The notes under the pieces were generated by a model. That model was not told the DNA's origin. It searched no databases and saw only the letters and a list, made by a program, of their open reading frames with translations. From NCBI GenBank assembly GCA_040285825.1, contig JAUPSS010000008.1, positions 1,116,001-1,180,000 on the forward strand: a stretch of DNA of 64,000 nucleotides, given 5' to 3'. The translations under genes were made by a program, and so were the position numbers. The number at the start of each line of letters is the position of its first letter. Position 1 is the first letter of the stretch. This document shows positions 1 through 8,829 of this stretch, one piece after another. The stretch comes from Eukaryota sp. TZLM1-RC (Eukaryota > Metamonada: BaSk clade).

Positions 1-1287
1 TTAGCACATGATTCAATGGTTACTCACTTTGTGTCAAGTTTTAATGAGCTTGAAGTAACTGGTTTACCATTGTCTGAAATAGAAATACTATTCTCTTACC
101 AATCAACTTTTGCTTCAATTGAGCCTACTTTAAACGATTGTGATTCAACTAGGATTAACCTGAATAACGAGTGTCATTGTAAGCCAGGAACAGTTCTTGG
201 TTCTGTAGGAGAATGTGAACCTTGTCCATTGGGTTATTATTTGGATAATCCTTTGCTAGGACAATGTATCAATTGTCCAATAACTAAAGTGACTAAATCA
301 ATAGGTTCTTCAAATATCAGTGATTGTGTTTGTTCCAAATCTGAGTTTGGTGTCGGAGTAAATTGTCTCAAGTGCCCAAAATTTGGTACTTGTGAATATG
401 GCGAATTAACAACTGTTTCAAACGGTTATAAATTCAACCCCGAAACAGGATCAATATCATGCCCTTATAAGTATTCGTGCAGAAATAACCAATGTAGGCT
501 TAATACAAAAGGAATTGATTGTACTGAGTGTATTGAAGGAACCAGAAGATATGGCTTTGTTTGTATTGGGACTAGTGGGTTTGGTTACCTTGTTGGTTTT
601 GTTTCCAACTTGGCTCTTGTTTTTTTATTGTTTGCCAGTGAATATTATTTGAAGTTTGCGATTACTTTTTACCACAAAGTTTTCAGGCAGTTTAATATAC
701 CTTCACTTTCATTAAATGTAAGTCGTTTACTAACTCAGTATAAAGCACAGATAGTCTGCCCTTTAAGAGTTTTGATGGTTTTGTCAATATTAATTAATGG
801 TAATGTTGTATTAATCACTCTGCCATTTTCCTTAAGTGCATCATTATTTGGAAATAGATTTGGTTTTTTGGAATTAATTGCTTGCTTTGTTTTTATTCAT
901 CTCTTTTGTAGGAAAATTCTGAATCATTCATTTTCGTTTAAAGACTCTTATTACAGCCATTTTTGCTTGTTTACAGGACTTATTGGGATCTATAGTAAAT
1001 TAATTGATCTTAGATTAGACGTTGAAGTTTTCTTGTTGTTTGGAATTTGTATCTACTGCTTTTTCATGATTCCTAAAACGGAATCATATAATGATAGGTT
1101 TAGATCGTTGTCAGCATCGTGTTTTTTAGCGTTGTTTATCCATTCCCCATATACAATTCTACTAATTACTCAAACAATTGTTTTTCTTGTTTTAATATTT
1201 CATTCTGGTAAACAAAATGCTGTTGTTTCTTATATAGGTTCTTTTTATAGCAGTGTTTTAGTTGTACAACACGTGGTGCATTCATGA
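1..1287 (+). CDS. C-terminal part of a cysteine-rich multi-pass membrane protein (GCC2/GCC3-like repeats)
   Basis: The reading frame is open from the first base of the window, so the true start lies upstream; the first ATG in view is at 16. About 140 residues of cysteine-rich sequence come first, with the CxPCPxGYY pattern typical of GCC2/GCC3 (ephrin-receptor-like) repeats, for example CEPCPLGYY and later CPKFGTC. From about residue 190 of the visible part there are about seven hydrophobic segments, so the protein has an extracellular Cys-rich stalk and a polytopic C-terminus ending in VVQHVVHS. Very large proteins of this build are common on protist surfaces; the ligand is unknown. No break is visible. 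Confidence is high that it is a gene and moderate for the family name. Confidence 0.8.
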   Translation, partial: LAHDSMVTHFVSSFNELEVTGLPLSEIEILFSYQSTFASIEPTLNDCDSTRINLNNECHCKPGTVLGSVGECEPCPLGYYLDNPLLGQCINCPITKVTKSIGSSNISDCVCSKSEFGVGVNCLKCPKFGTCEYGELTTVSNGYKFNPETGSISCPYKYSCRNNQCRLNTKGIDCTECIEGTRRYGFVCIGTSGFGYLVGFVSNLALVFLLFASEYYLKFAITFYHKVFRQFNIPSLSLNVSRLLTQYKAQIVCPLRVLMVLSILINGNVVLITLPFSLSASLFGNRFGFLELIACFVFIHLFCRKILNHSFSFKDSYYSHFCLFTGLIGIYSKLIDLRLDVEVFLLFGICIYCFFMIPKTESYNDRFRSLSASCFLALFIHSPYTILLITQTIVFLVLIFHSGKQNAVVSYIGSFYSSVLVVQHVVHS

Positions 1288-1591
1288 CCAAACAGCATGA
1301 TTATCAGAGTTTATTGTCAGGAGTATGGTTATTGACTGGAAGCCAATTAGATGCAAAAAGTTCTATTTAATCAATGTGTTTGCCCTGTTATGTTTCTTGC
1401 ACTTTGTTTAGTTTATAGTACTTCACTTAAACATTTAAGGCGAGACTTTTCTTTGTTATCTATTTTGTTCCATTGCAGTGATCAATGATTCATCAGTTTT
1501 TGTCCATTGACTTAGTGCACCATACACTGCAGTAAAGACACTACCTACAATGTTAAAGAGAGTGATTTAATCTGTGGTTTTCATTTGAAAT
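1288..1591. other. AT-rich intergenic stretch
   Basis: No supported gene or repeat was seen between the end of the Cys-rich membrane protein and the left end of the hAT-like element. The short minus-strand frame over 1553-1741 lies mostly in transposon terminal sequence and has no ATG I can defend. Confidence 0.5.
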
Positions 1592-2234
1592 CAGGGGTCT
1601 AAATGGTTCCACTCTTTTTGCAAAAACCAAACCAAACCAATAGCAAGAGGATAGAACCAAAACCAAACCGTTTTGTTTTTTTAAACCTCGTTTTTTAGCC
1701 ACATTGCTCAGTTTTTTTAAGCCAAATTGCCCTATTTTCAAATAAGATCTTCTTATAAAATTGTATAATCAGTAAAAAGTACTAATGAAACAACCAACAC
1801 TGGGGACCTACCAGGTTGTGTTCTACAGCAACTCATTTAACTTTTTCTACTTGACTCTATACTTTGAACCATTTCTGTGCTTAGTTTATTCTTATGTTTT
1901 TAATAGAGGTGGGAAGTGAGTGTACCGTGACTAGTTGCTGAAGAATACAGAGTTTCTCACTATTGATGTAGATATTTTCTTGTGGTGTGGAGGTAAAATG
2001 TTCCCATACAGCAGAATTCCGGGAACATGTAGGAGAAACAACCTCGACGACTGCTTGGTTTTAAAGATGGTCAATCAAGAAGTTGCGTATTGCTAGAAAT
2101 ACAATTGTGCACTTTTTTTTCTGATTTTCAGCAAAATTAAATACAAGATTTTATTTTATCTTTGGTTTTTGGGTTTGGTTTCGGTTTGGCTGCCAAGAAA
2201 TATCAATAACGAAAAACCATTTACACCCCTACTG
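1592..2234. mobile_element. hAT-like non-autonomous element (MITE) with terminal inverted repeats
   Basis: The left end begins CAGGGGTCTAAATGG at 1592. The right end is CCATTTACACCCCTACTG ending at 2234, whose reverse complement (CAGTAGGGGTGTAAATGG) matches the left end except for a small indel. Both ends continue inward as AACCAAACC-type tracts in inverted orientation. CAGGGGTGTAAATGG-like ends are characteristic of hAT transposons. No transposase is present in the 643-bp interior. An 8-bp target duplication directly at the ends was not found (TTTGAAAT on the left, AATGGACA on the right); a similar TTTGAATT occurs 27 bp beyond the right end, so the right edge may have been altered. It sits just downstream of Fanzor copy A. 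Confidence 0.6.
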
Positions 2235-2286
2235 AATGGACAAGCGTGTGTGAATTATCCATTTGAATTATGCTCACGTTCCCTAT

Positions 2287-4263
2287 TCATCTCCTCAACA
2301 GAGCATCTGGGCTAATGTATCTTTCCGGCCACAATTCCGCTTTCTTCTTAATTTGAATATTTTTTGCAGCGGAAATATCTCTGTCATATACTATTTGACA
2401 CTCAGTACAAATACGCATCTGCCATGAGCCCGCTTGAATATTCTCGGCCATGCAACAACTTGACATTTTGCTTGTATTAAATTCACTGGTTGACAAGTGC
2501 TTCACGTCCTTTTGATAACACAACCATTTTCTGAAAGCCCTTGCTGATCCATATCGATTGACTTTTCGGCAATGAGAAGGGAAATTAGCAGAACCCACAG
2601 CAAGATAGAGTTTTTCAGGATGCCCAGCCAGCCTTTGAAATTTGTTGAAACTCTCTCTGAACCGTCTCTCTTTTCGTCTGCGGTTATCAAATTTAATTAT
2701 TTTCCATTTCTGGCGATTACTTTCCAAATACACTTTCCTCCTGACCAAATTCCAATGGTTCAAATATTGGTTGAAATTTTGAACGGAATATTGGTTGGGA
2801 GAGTGTTTACTGGGTGAAGGTTTTGTCATGTATCTTCTGCCAGTTGGACAAGGGATAACTCCACATTGATTATCATTTAAAAAGTAACCACATAATCTTG
2901 ATTGGCCAAGATCAACGCCGATAAGGGGGCTTTCAGGTAAAATTTCGACTGGATGTCTACATCTTCGACGGGGCATTTTTTTAGTACCCTTCAACTGTGT
3001 TTCTCTGGTTTTGTTGGCATTAGGGTCACTTTTCATTTCATTTTTTGATCTTCTTTTCTTTTTCGGTGGTTCATCCAGCTCATCTGTGTTTTCTGAGTCA
3101 TTATTTTTACCTTCAAAGGTCAAAAGCAGTTCATTACCATTAGTTTTCAATAAAATTTTGTTAAATCTATTTTTCAAACTTTTTCTGTTGATATTGAATT
3201 TTTGGTAAGGACATTGTTTGAATACTCGTTTCAGACATGTATTTTTGATAAACTTTGTTTTGGAAGATCATCCTTCAATAATTGGAAATTTTTTCACAGA
3301 GTGGAAAATTTGTGAAGGTACCTCAATAAATTTAGAACCTTTATGAGAAGCTAAAGGTATTATTCTAAATTTCTTCCAGCAATGCATATGAGAAAAGAAA
3401 GTGAGTAAGTATTGTGAAATTTTAAGATTGAAGAGAAAAAGCTCACCAATTTCCTTTGATGAAAAAGTGATTTTATCATGTGAGGACAGTAGGGAGGCAG
3501 TGGTAGGAAATCTTTGAAAGAGATTCAAGATAAACTTACATGCATTTAATAAGAAGAATCTTTCTCTTGAATTATTCAAATTGAAATTGATGAGGTATTC
3601 AAGAACAGAATCAACTACTACTTCCTCGGGTTGGGCTAGTGGTTCATCTGGCAAAAGTGAAAGAATATTATTTACAAAGACATTTGTTTTATTCAGGGCT
3701 CTACAATGAGCACGAATAAAGTTTTTTGTCCAGGATTGACAAATTTTGGGTAAACATGTCTTAACGTTGGAGGCCAATTGACGAGCCTGACAAGCAAGGT
3801 AAGGAGAAAGCCCTTTTCTATTGATAAAATTACAGTTCTGGGACTGCAGCCAATCATTGAGGAAAAGATTGAATGAATTTCTGTAAGGCACTAAAGAATT
3901 TTCCCACACAGCAACAAGAGACCTGTCTTGTGGGCATTCAGGAAGAAATCCATTGTAAAAGATATGGAGTAATTGGCGTTGGCCTTTAGATGTGGAAGGC
4001 TTAGGAAAAGAACCAGTCGTGATGATGGTCATAAACAGATACCATACATCCTGTTCCACTAAAGCTCTAGATGCCAACGGAAAATTTAGAAGAAAAGATT
4101 GAAGTAATAAAGAAGCTTCATGACAAATCTCGGTGACCACAGGAAGGTCAGTCCGAATTTGTTGCACCGCTGCAGGGGTCAGCAGCGAGTTAAGTGCACA
4201 AGACCGAGTGAATACACGTGATACAGAGGGGGTGTCTGACATGTAGTGAGTAAAAGAGCTCAT
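2287..4263 (-). pseudogene. Fanzor (eukaryotic TnpB-like RNA-guided nuclease), copy A, one nonsense codon
   Basis: The frame runs from ATG at 4263 (or, more likely ancestral, the ATG at 4242 shared with copies B and C) to TGA at 2287-2289, about 650 codons. A single TGA at 3268-3270 interrupts it where copy C has TCA (Ser), leaving N-terminal (331 aa) and C-terminal halves. The C-terminal half has RuvC-I GVDLGQS, a basic region, then YLAVGSANF at the RuvC-II position, SEFNTSKMSSCC, CTEC and the RuvC-III signature YDRDISAAKNI. Fanzor/TnpB proteins are RNA-guided DNA endonucleases mobilised with transposons. RuvC-II has Gly where TnpB has Glu; the Glu of TSEFNTSK matches the alternative catalytic Glu reported in Fanzors. 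NLS-like KKKRRSK and RRR runs lie between the halves. Unless the stop is read through, this copy is inactive. Confidence 0.85.
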
Positions 4264-4400
4264 CTATCAAATTTTACACTTGTCACCCATTTTTGACTTC
4301 TGGTTGCCTATTCTGGGAGGTTTTTAACCCTCAACTTGGTTTTGGGAGGTTTTCACACACTATTCCCACACTTTCCCCTCACTTCATAAACTAGGTTCAT
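4264..4400 (-). promoter_or_regulatory. Conserved Fanzor upstream region
   Basis: About 130 bp upstream of the Fanzor start are conserved at the other copies (31876-31999 and 60000-60125) and at an isolated remnant (45243-45365). The block contains two CCTCCCAAAA-type boxes separated by a conserved GTTAAAAACC segment. Its presence at copies with unrelated outer flanks suggests that it belongs to the element, as its 5' leader or promoter. The role is inferred. Confidence 0.5.
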
Positions 4401-4451
4401 AAACTAGGTATCCTTTGCAATAGTTTCTGGAATTTCAACACTATGTAACTC

Positions 4452-4890
4452 ATGAAAGACGCTCTCAGCATCATCAACAGATTAGTCCACGATACTTCTT
4501 TGTCTAAAGAACGTTTCTTTGTTGGTTTTGAGGATAGCTTTGGCGGTGTATTCTTCCTACCTCTTCACGATTTTCTTGCCTTATCTGTACCATCTCACAG
4601 AATTCGCTACATATCTAAAGGAAACTCAATTCTCTGGTCTCGCACAAAATGAATCAACCTTATTGGCTCTGTTGCACCTTCTGTTTCTTTATTCTCATCT
4701 CCAACACCTGGTGTTCTCTCCCGATATTTTCCTCCTCATGCTACTGGTAGAAAGAATTTCCAGTTACCCTTCTTCTCTAACATTGTTTCTTGTAGTGTAG
4801 GTATTCATCATACATTGGCACTCTCTGCTTGTGGTAATTGCTATGGATTTGGTCTGAACAAATCTACCAATTAGGCAACAACTCAATGGA
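4452..4890 (+). pseudogene. RCC1-repeat protein, 5' fragment
   Basis: The frame starts at ATG 4452 and runs 66 codons to a TGA. In the same frame it continues after the TGA and reaches an RCC1-like repeat, SVGIHHTLALSACGNCYGFG, followed by an NxxQLGNNS-like segment that needs a frame change near 4870. RCC1 repeats form beta-propellers used by Ran exchange factors and many regulators. Coding sequence stops near 4890, so only the first part of the gene is present and it is broken by a stop and an indel. The same fragment occurs at 59510-59936 in the inverted duplication. It is probably a host gene fragment captured before duplication. Confidence 0.6.
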
Positions 4891-5187
4891 AAATAAATTC
4901 CACAGAAATGATACTATCAATAATGATTGAAGTTTGTTAACAATAATTGAGTTCTGCGAAACAGTGAAAAGATTTCTGTATGTATGTTATCATGAAGCTT
5001 CAGTTGTTTTGATGAACACACAACCATCCTTTTATGAACAGCAATTATAAATCCTCTATTAATGAGAAAAACATTAAAACAGCCAACAAAAGATTCACAT
5101 ATTTACACTGTTGTGACAGCATGTCAATGCTAAAACATTAAAATCAAATAATTAAGCCATATTTATTTCTATGCAATACAAATCCAA
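4891..5187. other. Spacer between RCC1 and CCT6 fragments
   Basis: AT-rich sequence with no supported gene. It is duplicated at 59200-59510. It holds the 3' flank of the CCT6 fragment, which reads on the minus strand. Confidence 0.5.
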
Positions 5188-5478
5188 CTATCCTTGTTGT
5201 TGAGCTTTCATTGACAAGCTTCTTCCTAAAGTTAAAAAATGATCATAAGGTAACAAACCAGCAGCTATAATTTCATCACACAACAATAATTGAGAAGAAA
5301 TAACAGCAGATGAACGAATCATATTTCTTAAAACACAATAGTTGTCCCAAATTCCAAGTTCCTTTGGATCACAGGCTTCTCCAGAAAAGACATCTAAACC
5401 AACAATGCCACCCTCTTCGGCTTCTTCTTGCAAGTTGATAATAGTCTCTTCAGCATCAAGACCAGAGTTTTGAGCAAG
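5188..5478 (-). pseudogene. CCT6 (TCP-1 zeta chaperonin) C-terminal fragment
   Basis: On the minus strand the frame begins with LAQNSGLDAEETI at 5478 and ends at TAG near 5188. It includes EEGGIVGLDVFSGE, LGIWDNYCV, a Ser-rich AVISSQLLLCDEII block and a Gln-rich tail. This is the C-terminal equatorial region of a group II chaperonin; GxDxxxGE...GVWDNYCVKKQ...DEIxxAG is most like the zeta subunit (CCT6). A whole subunit is about 530 residues, so only about the last 95 codons are here, with no start. The cut falls next to the GGGATTAG motif. The copy at 58909-59199 has an additional frameshift near its end. Confidence 0.8.
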
Positions 5479-5513
5479 TGTTTATCTCAATAGGTCAGAA
5501 ACACAAAAAAGGG

Positions 5514-5588
5514 ATTAGGGAGGGATTAGGGAGGGAAGGGAAAAAAAAAGGGATTTGTACTAGTATTCAACCTAAAATTCAACCACAG
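5514..5588 (+). promoter_or_regulatory. GGGATTAG / TTCAACC upstream motif, instance 1
   Basis: A G/A-rich run with repeated GGGATTAGGGA is followed by ATTCAACCTAAAATTCAACC and CCACAG, 12 nt before the ATG of the next gene (5601). The same composite is found before the genes starting at 40003 and 58782 (minus). The position close to start codons suggests a core promoter or transcription start element. Instances 1 and 3 lie at the edges of the segmental duplication, so only the 39893 instance is independent. Function is inferred. Confidence 0.45.
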
Positions 5589-5600
5589 AATAATCTTATA

Positions 5601-6275
5601 ATGTTCTCTCCTCGAGTTACATCTCTCAGCAACAATGCTATCAACATAGGTTCAACATTTCTCAAGTCGTCCCCGCTGACAAGCCTTTCACCGTTTATAT
5701 CAAAACTAAAGTTTTACTATACTGTCAGTACATCTTATTGCATCAACAAAAGCAAGCTACTTATCTGGCCACTATCCTATCGCACATTTTCTCCTCGGTC
5801 AGCCAGCACTGAACGGTATCCACCCAATGAGGATGTACACGCTCCAGATTTGTACATTGGTACTGTCTCTACTCTCTTATTCTTCCTTTCTATTTGCTTC
5901 TCTTGCTTCATCAACTCTCTTACATCGTCATGTTCTATTTCCTTTTCTACAAAGGCTTGGTTACTATTTTGGTCGCTGACATTGGCTACCCTCGTTGCAC
6001 GAGGTTCTCTAACAGCTCTTTTAACTGACCACTACATCTCTATTCTTGATTCATTATCTCTTCTTTCTTATTCCCTCTTTTATACCAGTCTGTGTAGACT
6101 TTTGGACTTGGTTATGCCATCAATCAAATGGCTCGTAATTGGTTATTCTTGTGTTGTATATGCTTTTTATTTGTATAGTAGCGTTTTAGCATTAATTCCT
6201 GATAAGCAAAATAAGGTTATTCCAACAATTTTTATGGCTTTAGGAATTACTTTGATAATAATTCTATCCTTGTAA
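5601..6275 (+). CDS. Small multi-pass membrane protein, unknown family
   Basis: I take the ATG at 5601 (MFSPRVTSL) as start, because the in-frame upstream extension to 5478 lies in the upstream motif and has low-complexity basic composition. The product is about 224 residues: a Ser-rich N-terminal ~85 residues without strong hydrophobicity, then four to five hydrophobic segments (SLLFFLSICFSCF, AWLLFWSLTLATL, LLSYSLFY, WLVIGYSCVVYAFYL, PTIFMALGITLIIIL). It ends in TAA 11 codons after a DKQNK loop. I recognise no family. The gene to the right is convergent, with about 60 bp between the stops. Confidence 0.6.
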   Translation: MFSPRVTSLSNNAINIGSTFLKSSPLTSLSPFISKLKFYYTVSTSYCINKSKLLIWPLSYRTFSPRSASTERYPPNEDVHAPDLYIGTVSTLLFFLSICFSCFINSLTSSCSISFSTKAWLLFWSLTLATLVARGSLTALLTDHYISILDSLSLLSYSLFYTSLCRLLDLVMPSIKWLVIGYSCVVYAFYLYSSVLALIPDKQNKVIPTIFMALGITLIIILSL

Positions 6276-6339
6276 ATAAAAAGTTTCAACTCAAATATTA
6301 CAATATTCAGTATAAATATACAATAAATCTTATCTTGAC

Positions 6340-6936
6340 TTACAAATAAGGACCAAATCTTCTTGGGGGCTTTCTCTTCCGTGAACTTCTTCTGAGTGGG
6401 GCTTGTGGGTTAGCTGAATCTGCTGTGGATTTGTTTTTCTTGAGTGGAGGTTCTACTGGAGGAGCATCTTTGTTAGGTTTGGCTTTGGATTTTTTCGTTC
6501 TTGTTGGCCTCTTAGAACAGTCACTTTTGGTTTCCTTGTTTCCATCGGATACTTTTGAACTTGATATAGAATATGGAGAGGCTTCCACCACAGGTCCTGT
6601 ACTTTCTCCATGATCGGTAATATCTTCAAATTCCAAACAATCGTTGGACTGGTCATGCTCTAGTGAGTAACGTCGACTAAACTGTCGTCGTAACTGAGGA
6701 GAATCCTTTTCTATAGATTTAAGTATCGATTCTGCTTTTTTTTGAGGAGAAGGAAGATCAAGGTATTTGGTCAGATCAAAGTTTCCACGAGAATCAATGA
6801 ATGGCTGTATATCAGGCACTGTAACACCTGTATAACGACCACAGTTGGGCCAATCTGGATGTGGAGCAGGTAGGGGTAATCGTGTCAAACCAACCCACAT
6901 CTGTTGATAGGGAGATAGTGGTGTTTGTGATGCCAT
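6340..6936 (-). CDS. Basic, probably nuclear protein of unknown family
   Basis: ATG at 6936 opens a 198-codon frame. The N-terminal ~70 residues are Pro-rich (LPLPAPHPDWPNCGRYTG) and may fold; the middle is acidic and Ser-rich; the C-terminal third is strongly basic with KKSKAKPNK and a final RRSSRKRKPPRRFGPYL that reads as a nuclear localisation or DNA-contact tail. No family is recognised. It is convergent with the membrane protein gene at 5601. Nothing breaks the frame. Confidence 0.6.
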   Translation of the reverse strand: MASQTPLSPYQQMWVGLTRLPLPAPHPDWPNCGRYTGVTVPDIQPFIDSRGNFDLTKYLDLPSPQKKAESILKSIEKDSPQLRRQFSRRYSLEHDQSNDCLEFEDITDHGESTGPVVEASPYSISSSKVSDGNKETKSDCSKRPTRTKKSKAKPNKDAPPVEPPLKKNKSTADSANPQAPLRRSSRKRKPPRRFGPYL

Positions 6937-7454
6937 TGACGAAGAAGTTCTCTATAGCGTCAACAGACTGTGTAACAGTGATACTAATGTAGAATTGAAT
7001 AGAATTAAGTGAGTTTTTTATGGATGTATAGGATGAATTGCATCAATTCAATTTCCATTTGAAGAGGAGTCGGTGTTTGAGTTGCATGATGCCTGAATTG
7101 CAACAAAGCATAATTCTTCTGTCTTCTTTTTATTACTTATGTCTTTAGTGAAGACCTGTGAATATGTCAAAGTGTTGGGTTGTTTACTCTCAGAACTCTG
7201 AAGTGTGGTAAAGATGGTAAATCAAATGTCCTTAATTACTGACCCCGGCCGATAATGCTTGTATTATAACTAATTCGCAAATGATCCATAATAAACGAAA
7301 ATATTTCCTATATTTTCTATGCAATTTGGAGAGGTATATTAAGTCCGTTTATTTAGCTTCAGTGTTTTCCTCAAGATTTTCAAGAAATTCCAAAATGATC
7401 TCTCCCTAATTTGTGTTTTTGTTTGAAAAAGGTCCAATACCAACTTGTTAATTT
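6937..7454. other. Intergenic stretch upstream of the basic protein
   Basis: AT-rich with no supported gene. The proximal ~100 bp should hold the promoter of the minus-strand gene, but no recognisable motif is visible. A LINE2 3' scrap begins near 7455. Confidence 0.45.
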
Positions 7455-7744
7455 GTATGAAAGCTTAAAATAGGACTTGGCTTGGCCAAAACGCAATTCC
7501 GCTTCTGGTTATTGTTTAAAAGAAATTCGTAATAGTTCTGCTGCAGCTTCAGTTATTCAAATTCATTCTATTTATGGACTTTTTTCAAAGGACAATCATT
7601 GGGTTTTTAACATGCGTTTTCGTTGTTTTCTATTGCCAAACAATTTGCATCATCATTTAACCTGTACATGTGGAAAACCTCTTTTGTTTAATCATCTTTT
7701 GAACTGTAAACATTTTGATACATTTAAATGCAAACATGACAGAG
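7455..7744 (+). mobile_element. LINE2 scrap (C-terminal zinc-finger region)
   Basis: The frame encodes WVFNMRFRCFLLPNNL and CTCGKPLLFNHLLNCKHF, matching NMRFRSFIWPDNLPHN and the CxC...HLLNC finger of the LINE2 protein at 16999-19061. This CCHC-type finger sits between the reverse transcriptase and the endonuclease of the element. The similarity stops abruptly near 7744, where an unrelated coding stretch continues in the same frame. Confidence 0.75.
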
Positions 7745-8742
7745 ATGCATTTAGCATACAAACAACAGAACGAGTAGTTGGAGAAGCAGTAAAGACGAGA
7801 ATAGATGAGGACTCGGGCTCGAGACCACCCTCCGCTCCTCCTCATGGAAAACCGATGGAACCAAGCTTGGAAATACCTCCCGCCTCTTCCAAGTCCAACA
7901 TAATGCCACAAAAAATTTCAGGAACGGGACCACCCCCCTCCTCTCCAAAAAACGCAAATGTTGGTCAAAGTACTGAAACTTCGACAGTTCTACGTGGATA
8001 TGAAGAACTTCAATCCCTACTAGACGAATTGGATGACGAAGAGAAAGAACTTCGCCAACAAATAATGAAGGATGCGAAGGCTCACTGCGAACCCACAAAT
8101 TACTGTTTGTTTGAGCAGGTCCCTCCTTTATGGAAGCAAATTCCAAAAATAGAAAGAAACGTTAGATTCCATGTTCTGGGCCATAAAGAAGACCCTGAGA
8201 GAGTTTATGAGATCCCTCAAAACAAAGCTATAGAGTTAATTAAGGCATTGGACAATCTGAGTAGAGACACCTATGGACGTGGCGCAGAACACCGGCCCAG
8301 GCTGACCGGTATGGATAAATGAATCCATGAGATTCTGGCTAAACCAATCAAAGACAGTCCTGATTAGGAAGCCATTCACTTGGATCAATTCGGGAGAAGG
8401 ATCAGGTTTCTAGCTATCGAACAGAGGAGCAGAACCGATACCGATGACATCCTGGAAACAAAATTGCCGGCATGGATGGATTCGTGGTTTGACACGATTA
8501 TCCATAACTATTCAAAGGTTACGGACGGCGCTCCTACCTGTTTCAGACAGTATATGGAACAGGCAGACTGCGAAAATCCAAGTAAACTGGAACCCGTCAG
8601 CGAGTTTTTCGACGCGGGCGCTCTTGATAGCATACTTACGGAAAGCTCTAGCGTCTCCACATTTAGAAGCCGTCCCAACAACTTTATTCAGCAATTGGAC
8701 ATATTGCTCGAACACGCACCAATGTTGAAAAAAATGATGTGA
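7745..8742 (+). pseudogene. Orphan GC-richer coding relic with two in-frame stops
   Basis: One frame runs from the LINE2 junction to TGA at 8740-8742, broken by TGA near 8320 and TAG near 8365. It can be read as about 330 codons. The N-terminal ~80 residues are Pro/Ser-rich (GSRPPSAPPHGKP, GTGPPPSSPK), then comes an acidic coiled-coil-like stretch (LLDELDDEEKELRQQI), then a globular-looking part with WKQIP, PAWMDSWFDTIIHNY and CFRQYMEQAD. Codon use and base composition are richer in G+C than everything around it. I do not recognise the family. It might be an endogenous viral structural or phosphoprotein-like gene or a foreign retroelement gag; this is conjecture. It is flanked by LINE2 on the left and LINE1 on the right. 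Confidence 0.5.
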
Positions 8743-8829
8743 CAAATTCTGAAACAAAATGTAAAAGAAAATTTATTTGAAGAAAAGAGTAAAATCAATA
8801 CACAATTCTCCACAAGTTGTTGCAAAACC

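Larger units (their letters stand above)
2271..5588. repeat. Segmental duplication, copy 1 (inverted relative to 58801-63222)
   Basis: This block is the near-identical reverse complement of 58801-63222, apart from the 1.1-kb LTR element in the second copy. It contains, left to right, Fanzor copy A (minus), an RCC1-family 5' fragment (plus), about 300 bp of spacer, a CCT6 3' fragment (minus) and a GGGATTAG-rich motif. The left edge is where the copies diverge after GTGAGCATA (2271 / 63222); the right edge is where they diverge after CCACAG (5588 / 58801). Only a few substitutions and single-base indels separate the copies, so the duplication is recent. Host gene fragments travelled with the Fanzor, so this is not simple transposition. 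Confidence 0.85.

Noticed and set aside
5520-5550. GGGATTAGGGAGGGATTAGGG resembles telomeric TTAGGG repeats
   Set aside because: Only two imperfect units, unit length not constant, and an independent shorter version sits before a gene; better explained as part of an upstream motif.
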